Positions 5,702 through 8,879 of a stretch of DNA of 8,879 bases are shown one piece after another. This stretch comes from Roseovarius sp. (lineage in GTDB: Bacteria; Pseudomonadota; Alphaproteobacteria; Rhodobacterales; Rhodobacteraceae). A program made the translations under genes and the position numbers. The stretch covers positions 1 through 8,879 of the forward strand of contig JAASSQ010000116.1 in NCBI GenBank assembly GCA_021767845.1, given 5' to 3'. The notes under the pieces were generated by a model. That model made no database searches and was not told the origin of the DNA. It was given only the letters and a program-made list of their open reading frames with translations. The stretch's first letter is position 1; every line of letters starts with the position of its first letter.

Positions 5702-6511
5702 TCAGAAATTGGCCTCGACGCCGGGGAGGTCGAGTTCCTTGATGAGGTCGCGCAGCTCCTGCCGCGCGGCGACGTTCGAGATGTTGAGCTGCTTGACGCC
5801 CACGTCGCGCAGGTCAAGCAGGGTCAGGCCGCGCGGAAAGAGCTCGCGGAAGATGACGCGCTCGTTGAAGCCCGGCGCGGTGCGGAAGCCGATGCGGCGG
5901 GCGAGGTTTTCCAGCGCCTCGCCCATCTTCTTCTTGTTGACCATCTGTTGCGCCCCCAGCCGGTTGCGCACCACCACCCAGTCGATCGGCTTCAACCCGG
6001 CCTGCGCGCGCAGCTGGCGGGCGTTCCAGACCATCTCGGAATAGACCGACGGGCCGAGGATCTTCTGGCCGTCGCTATCGACATGGGCCAAGAGGTCGAA
6101 ATCCACGAAACTGTCGTTCAGCGGCGTGATGAGCGTGTCGGCGAGGCTGTGGGCCACCTGGCTGAGGCGGGTATGCGAGCCGGGGCAGTCGATCACGATG
6201 AAGTCGCTGTCGGGCTCGAGTTCGGCCACCGCGGCCGAGAGGCGGCGGTCATAGACGTTCTCGCCGGGCTTCAGGCTGTCCTGGTCCACCTCGGGCAGGT
6301 CGTGGTAGCGCGGGCTGGGCAGGTCCAGGCCGGATTTCTCGAGGAACCGCTGGCGGTTCGAGGCATAGCGCCCGAAGGTCTTTTGCCGCAGGTCCAGGTC
6401 CAGCGCGCTGACCTTGTGGCCCATGCGCGCCAGCGCCGTGGCCACGTGCATGGAGACTGTGGATTTGCCGGCGCCGCCCTTCTCGTTGCCGACCACGATG
6501 ATATGGGCCAT
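5702..6511 (-). CDS. mipZ: Division-plane positioning ATPase MipZ (ParA/MinD superfamily)
   Basis: In Caulobacter, MipZ binds ParB at the origin, forms a polar gradient and inhibits FtsZ, so that the division ring assembles at midcell. The 269-residue product (Caulobacter about 274) has the deviant Walker A VGNEKGGAGKST with signature K11 and K16, Walker A' LDLDLRQKTFGRY with D38 and D40, Walker B FIVIDCPG with D108, and the MipZ-specific stretches ADTLITPLNDSFVDFDLLAH, WVVVRNRLG, RRIGFRTAPGFNERVIFREL and FPRGLTLLDL. These long matches separate it from ordinary ParA or MinD. The ATG at 6511 directly precedes MAHIIVVGNEKGG; the GGGGAACAGG upstream is a modest ribosome binding site. It is downstream of rpmE but separated by a strong terminator, with its own promoter candidate, and converges on rimM. 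No parB is in the window. Confidence 0.92.
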   Translation of the reverse strand: MAHIIVVGNEKGGAGKSTVSMHVATALARMGHKVSALDLDLRQKTFGRYASNRQRFLEKSGLDLPSPRYHDLPEVDQDSLKPGENVYDRRLSAAVAELEPDSDFIVIDCPGSHTRLSQVAHSLADTLITPLNDSFVDFDLLAHVDSDGQKILGPSVYSEMVWNARQLRAQAGLKPIDWVVVRNRLGAQQMVNKKKMGEALENLARRIGFRTAPGFNERVIFRELFPRGLTLLDLRDVGVKQLNISNVAARQELRDLIKELDLPGVEANF

Positions 6512-6556
6512 GTCCTGTTCCCCTGTCCCTGCTCCGGGCCTTTTGTGGTTGCGCGC

Positions 6557-6584
6557 ACTCTAGCCCCGGCCCGCGGGATTGCAA
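6557..6584 (-). promoter_or_regulatory. Candidate sigma-70 promoter of mipZ
   Basis: On the minus strand TTGCAA (6584-6579) is followed after 16 bases by TAGAGT (6562-6557). Expected start is near 6550, a leader of about 40 bases. This TTGCAA/TAGAGT style is typical of alphaproteobacterial housekeeping promoters, and its place after the rpmE terminator makes sense. Confidence 0.5.
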
Positions 6585-6616
6585 AGAGCGTGTTGGCGCG
6601 CCGCGCCGGTCTGCGG

Positions 6617-6633
6617 CGCCTGTGGCACAGGCG
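6617..6633. promoter_or_regulatory. 17-bp palindrome upstream of the mipZ promoter
   Basis: CGCCTGTG-G-CACAGGCG is a perfect inverted repeat with one central base, lying about 33 bases upstream of the mipZ -35 hexamer and 13 bases beyond the T-tract of the rpmE terminator. Symmetry of this length suggests a dimeric regulator site; as RNA it would form only a tight hairpin without a T-tract. Which protein, if any, binds is unknown. Confidence 0.35.
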
Positions 6634-6645
6634 GGCGGCGCGACG

Positions 6646-6672
6646 AAAAACGCCGCCCCCGGCGGGGCGGCG
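6646..6672 (-). terminator. Intrinsic terminator after rpmE
   Basis: Read on the minus strand, CGCCGCCCC pairs with GGGGCGGCG over 9 bp around the loop GCCG (stem arms 6672-6664 and 6659-6651), followed at once by TTTTT (6650-6646). It begins 29 bases after the rpmE stop and should end the trmD-rplS-rpmE transcript before mipZ. Confidence 0.85.
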
Positions 6673-6700
6673 CGGTTGTCTTGCGGCTGTCCCGCGGTGT

Positions 6701-6922
6701 TCAGAAACCGAGGCCCGCGTACTTGTTCTTGAACTTCGACACGCGGCCGCCTGTGTCCATCAGGCGGGTGCCGCCGCCCGTCCAGGCCGGGTGGGCCGAC
6801 GGGTCGATGTCGAGCGAGAGCGTGTCGCCCTCCGCGCCGTAGGTCGAGCGCATCTGCACCACGGTGCCGTCGGTGAGCTTGACGTCGATGACGTGATAAT
6901 CGGGGTGGGTATCTTTTTTCAT
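6701..6922 (-). CDS. rpmE: 50S ribosomal protein L31 (bL31, cysteine-free form)
   Basis: This 73-residue protein starts MKKDTHPDYHVIDVKLTDGT and ends TGGRVSKFKNKYAGLGF, with the bL31 core THPDYH, DIDPSAHPAWTG and GRVSKFKNKY. bL31 bridges the 50S central protuberance and the 30S head. The zinc form carries four cysteines; this one has none, so it should not bind zinc. Cysteine-free L31 is, as far as I know, common in alphaproteobacteria and lets the ribosome stay independent of zinc supply. The ATG at 6922 lies 11 bases after the rplS stop, with AAGGAGC (on the minus strand, near 6928-6934) as ribosome binding site. It is the last gene before the terminator at 6646-6672. Confidence 0.95.
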   Translation of the reverse strand: MKKDTHPDYHVIDVKLTDGTVVQMRSTYGAEGDTLSLDIDPSAHPAWTGGGTRLMDTGGRVSKFKNKYAGLGF

Positions 6923-6933
6923 CGTGCCGCTCC

Positions 6934-7317
6934 TTATGCCGACTTGTCGGCCTTGGGTTTGTAGGTGGTGTCCTCGGCGATCCGGGCCGACTTGCCCCGG
7001 CGCGAGCGCAGGTAATACAGCTTGGCGCGGCGGACGCGGCCACGGCGCACGACGGTGATGTTGTCGATGTTGGTCGAGTAGAGCGGGAACACGCGCTCGA
7101 CGCCCTCGCCGAAGGAAATCTTGCGCACGGTGAAGGTGCCGGCAATGCCCGAGCCGTTCTTGCGGCTGATGCAGACGCCTTCGAAGTTCTGCACGCGGGT
7201 GCGGGTGCCCTCGGTCACCTTGTAGCCGACGCGCACGGTGTCCCCGGCCTTGAAATCCGGGATGTCCTTGCCGAGCTCCGCGATCTGCTCGGCTTCCAGT
7301 TGAGCGATCAGGTCCAT
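6934..7317 (-). CDS. rplS: 50S ribosomal protein L19 (bL19)
   Basis: The 127-residue product matches bL19 throughout: PDFKAGDTVRVGYKVTEGTR (residues 20-39), RVQNFEGVCISRKNGSGIAG, TFTVRKISFGEGVERVFPLY, NIDNITVVRRGRVRRAKLYY and LRSRRGKSARIAED. L19 sits at the 50S interface and forms an intersubunit bridge with 16S rRNA. The C-terminus carries a short basic tail (TYKPKADKSA), about ten residues beyond the E. coli protein. The ATG at 7317 has AGGAGA (minus strand, 7330-7325) 7 bases upstream. It lies 51 bases after the trmD stop and 11 bases before rpmE, so all three are probably one transcript. Confidence 0.97.
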   Translation of the reverse strand: MDLIAQLEAEQIAELGKDIPDFKAGDTVRVGYKVTEGTRTRVQNFEGVCISRKNGSGIAGTFTVRKISFGEGVERVFPLYSTNIDNITVVRRGRVRRAKLYYLRSRRGKSARIAEDTTYKPKADKSA

Positions 7318-7336
7318 CGCTTCGTCTCCTATCTGC

Positions 7337-7354
7337 TTGCGGTTTCACCCGCAA
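7337..7354 (-). other. Small hairpin in the trmD-rplS gap
   Basis: On the minus strand TTGCGG pairs with CCGCAA around GTGAAA. It sits in the 51-base gap between trmD and rplS, 6 bases upstream of the rplS ribosome binding site, and has no T-tract, so it is not an intrinsic terminator. It may shield the message from decay or set the different output levels of trmD and rplS; that role is inference. Confidence 0.4.
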
Positions 7355-7368
7355 AGGTTGGTGCCGCC

Positions 7369-8190
7369 TCAGAGCTCTTGGTCTTCGTCCGGGTCCCTAC
7401 CATGCGCCGCACAGTAAGCCCGCCAGAGATCAGGTCGCCGTTCCTTTGTCAGCCTTTCGGCCTGCCGACGCCGCCAGGTGGTGATGTTCCCGTGATGCCC
7501 CGAAAGAAGAATCTCGGGGATCGGCAGGCCCTTCCAGACGGCTGGTCGTGTGTACTGGGGATGTTCGAGCAGACCGTCGGAGAAGGACTCCTCCTCCGTG
7601 GACGCCTGATTCCCAAGCACGCGCGGTATAAGGCGGACCGTCGCATCAATCAAGGCCTGAGCAGCGATCTCGCCGCCGGTCAGGACGAAATCGCCCAGGG
7701 ACACCTCCTCGATACCGTAATGGTCGATCACGCGCTCGTCCATCCCCTCGAACCGGCCGCAGATCAGCGTCGCGCCCGGCCCGCGCGACAGCCGCCGCGC
7801 CATCGCCTGGTCGAAGCGCCGCCCGCGCGGGCTGAGATAGAGGATCGGCGCGGCGTCAGGCATCCGCGCGCGGGCGTGATCCAGCGCCCGGCCCATCACG
7901 TCGGCGCGCAGCACCATGCCGGCGCCGCCGCCGGCGGGCGTGTCATCGACATTGCGGTGCCTGCCCTCGCCGAAGGGACGCAGATCCACGGCATCGAGCT
8001 GCCACAGCCCGCCCTTCAGCGCGCGGCCCGTCAGGCTTTCGCCCAGCACGCCGGGAAAGGCGTCGGGAAGCAGGGTGATGACCTGCGCTGTCCAGGCCTG
8101 CGCCAGCCGCGGGGCATGGCTCATCAGCTCCTGCGGCTGCAGGCTGGCGGCGATCGACTTGCGGCCGTGGGATCTGGGCGTGTCACTCAT
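7369..8190 (-). CDS. trmD: tRNA (guanine-37-N1) methyltransferase TrmD
   Basis: TrmD methylates G37 next to the anticodon using S-adenosylmethionine and prevents +1 frameshifting. The 273-residue product has the SPOUT trefoil-knot signatures: VDDTPAGGGAGMVLRADV, ILYLSPRGRRFDQAMARRL, LICGRFEGMDERVIDHYGIE, EVSLGDFVLTGGEIAAQALI, LGNQASTEEESFSDGLLEHP and LLSGHHGNITTWRRRQAERL. The E. coli protein aligns from about residue 33 (WTAQVITLLPDAFPG), so the first 32 residues are an extension with SHGRKSIAASLQPQELM, a pattern I associate with Rhodobacterales TrmD. The ATG at 8190 is preferred because it includes this extension; the internal Met at residue 23 is an alternative. No Shine-Dalgarno precedes 8190, and the promoter at 8199-8227 would start transcription almost on the ATG. 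It leads the trmD-rplS-rpmE unit. Confidence 0.96.
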   Translation of the reverse strand: MSDTPRSHGRKSIAASLQPQELMSHAPRLAQAWTAQVITLLPDAFPGVLGESLTGRALKGGLWQLDAVDLRPFGEGRHRNVDDTPAGGGAGMVLRADVMGRALDHARARMPDAAPILYLSPRGRRFDQAMARRLSRGPGATLICGRFEGMDERVIDHYGIEEVSLGDFVLTGGEIAAQALIDATVRLIPRVLGNQASTEEESFSDGLLEHPQYTRPAVWKGLPIPEILLSGHHGNITTWRRRQAERLTKERRPDLWRAYCAAHGRDPDEDQEL

Positions 8191-8198
8191 GGCGCATG

Positions 8199-8227
8199 GC
8201 CATAGCCGCCGCGCGGGCGCGAGGCAA
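8199..8227 (-). promoter_or_regulatory. Candidate trmD promoter giving a leaderless message
   Basis: On the minus strand TTGCCT (8227-8222) is followed after 17 bases by TATGGC (8204-8199). The -10 ends 8 bases before the trmD ATG, so the transcript would begin within a few bases of the start codon. The upstream sequence CTATGGCCATGCGCC contains no Shine-Dalgarno, which fits leaderless initiation. Confidence 0.5.
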
Positions 8228-8249
8228 GCGTTGCCGGCGCATGCCCTGC

Positions 8250-8312
8250 CTTCATCTGGCACCCAATACCTCGGGGGAGTCGCGCCGCAGGCGCGGCGGG
8301 GGCAGCGCCCCC
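8250..8312 (-). repeat. Rhodobacteraceae-type intergenic repeat, copy B (downstream of the permease gene)
   Basis: Read on the minus strand, GGGGGCGCTGCCCCC (8312-8298) is identical to the hairpin core of copy A. A 20-base insert (8297-8278) forms its own hairpin GCCGCGCC/GGCGCGAC with one wobble pair. The 28-base block (8277-8250) then follows as CCCCCGAGGTATT, four bases (GGGT instead of TTTG), GCCAGATGAAG; 24 of 28 positions match copy A. The first hairpin begins right at the permease stop codon. The T-tract of copy A is reduced here to ATTGGGT, so termination would be weaker. Confidence 0.65.
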
Positions 8313-8879
8313 TACCCCGCCGGCGGCCCGGTGCGCGGCTGGGGCGCATGGCGCAACCGCCGCCGCTGCCGCAGCACCCACAGGTTCGAGGCGAACAGCA
8401 CCCCGATCACCACCGCGCCCCCGGCCAGCGCCCAGGGGCCGGGGTCCTCGCCGATCACCACCCAGACCAGAAGCGGCGCCAGCACCGATTCCAGCAGGAT
8501 CAGCAACGCCACCTCGGCCGAGGCGATATAGCGCGGGCCAAGCGTCAGCAGGCAGGTCGACACCGTGATGAACGCCCCGTGCCCCAGCACCAGGGGCCAT
8601 TGCGCGGGCACCGCCGCGCCGGGATCGGCGAAGGGCCAGACCACCAGCGACGCGCCCAGATAGGCCACCGGAATGGCCGGGATCATCGAGGTCGCCTTGA
8701 CCCGCCGCGCCGCCGTCATCGCGGCGGCGAAACTGGCCGAGACGCCCAGCGCCACCAGGTCGCCCTGCCACGACGCGCCGTGCGTTTCGCCCGAGCCCCA
8801 GGCGATCAGCCCCAGCCCCAGGAAAACCCCCACCATGGTCAGCACCATCCGCCGGCTGATCGCCTCACCCAGGAACACC
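8312..8879 (-). CDS. DMT-family permease with EamA domain, C-terminal part (cut by window edge)
   Basis: About 188 codons are visible, open to the right edge, out of an expected total near 300. The visible part begins at the end of the first EamA repeat (VFLGEAISRRMVLTMVGVFL, then GLGLIAWGSG) and contains the whole second repeat: GDLVALGVSASFAAAMTAAR, SMIPAIPVAYLGASLVVWPF, LGHGAFITVSTCLLTLGPRY, IASAEVALLILLESVLAPLL, WVVIGEDPGPWALAGGAVVI and GVLFASNLWVL, about six membrane helices. The pattern A-x-x-A-x-L-x-x-L-E-S/P-x-x-A-P-L-x-x-W is the hallmark of the second EamA domain. The cytoplasmic tail is short and basic (RQRRRLRHA). Such proteins usually export amino acids or other metabolites; the substrate cannot be told. 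It ends immediately before repeat copy B and is on the same strand as trmD, but trmD has its own promoter candidate. Confidence 0.88.
   Translation of the reverse strand, partial: VFLGEAISRRMVLTMVGVFLGLGLIAWGSGETHGASWQGDLVALGVSASFAAAMTAARRVKATSMIPAIPVAYLGASLVVWPFADPGAAVPAQWPLVLGHGAFITVSTCLLTLGPRYIASAEVALLILLESVLAPLLVWVVIGEDPGPWALAGGAVVIGVLFASNLWVLRQRRRLRHAPQPRTGPPAG

Noticed and set aside
5948..6964. 338-codon plus-strand open frame across mipZ and rpmE
   Set aside because: Antisense shadow; it runs through the rpmE terminator and promoter of mipZ and shows no domain.
7300..8205. 301-codon plus-strand open frame opposite trmD
   Set aside because: Antisense shadow of trmD without family features.

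Overview
The window is high-GC chromosomal DNA of an alphaproteobacterium, most likely a member of the Rhodobacteraceae (Rhodobacter/Paracoccus/Roseobacter group). The evidence is the gene order ffh–acetyltransferase–chorismate mutase–rpsP, a MipZ-type ParA ATPase, a cysteine-free ribosomal protein L31, a TrmD with the N-terminal extension I associate with this group, and an intergenic repeat with a GAGGTATT...GCCAGATGAAG core that I recognise from these genomes. The placement rests on recognition, not on a search. Nothing mobile was found: no phage, transposase, tRNA or CRISPR array.

Layout. (1) 1-1158: a LysR-family regulator cut by the left edge (minus strand), divergent from an FMN-dependent NADH-azoreductase; the 139-base gap holds a dyad and a promoter candidate. 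(2) 1159-1403: a non-coding stretch with a good promoter and a roughly 155-base ffh leader that can form three compact hairpins in a row. (3) 1404-5633, plus strand: ffh (signal recognition particle GTPase), a GNAT acetyltransferase, an AroQ-class chorismate mutase starting with TTG inside the end of the preceding gene, rpsP (S16), bluB (dimethylbenzimidazole synthase, the lower ligand of vitamin B12), an unlisted 47-codon membrane miniprotein, and rimM (16S maturation factor). The genes are tightly packed and probably co-transcribed in large part. (4) 5634-5701: a hairpin-plus-T-tract repeat element between convergent units. (5) 5702-8190, minus strand, read right to left: trmD (tRNA m1G37 methyltransferase), rplS (L19), rpmE (L31), a strong intrinsic terminator, then mipZ (division-site placement ATPase) from its own promoter. 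(6) 8191-8311: a probably leaderless trmD promoter and a second, diverged copy of the repeat element. (7) 8312-8879: the C-terminal half of a DMT/EamA-family permease, cut by the right edge.

Working together, most of the window is translation and protein-export housekeeping: S16, RimM, TrmD, L19, L31 and Ffh. The familiar rpsP-rimM-trmD-rplS order is split here into two convergent halves with mipZ at the junction, suggesting an ancestral inversion. I see no new defence or metabolic system. The points most worth a second look are the structured ffh leader, the membrane miniprotein translationally coupled to rimM, the paired repeat elements, the leaderless trmD candidate and bluB embedded in a ribosomal operon.
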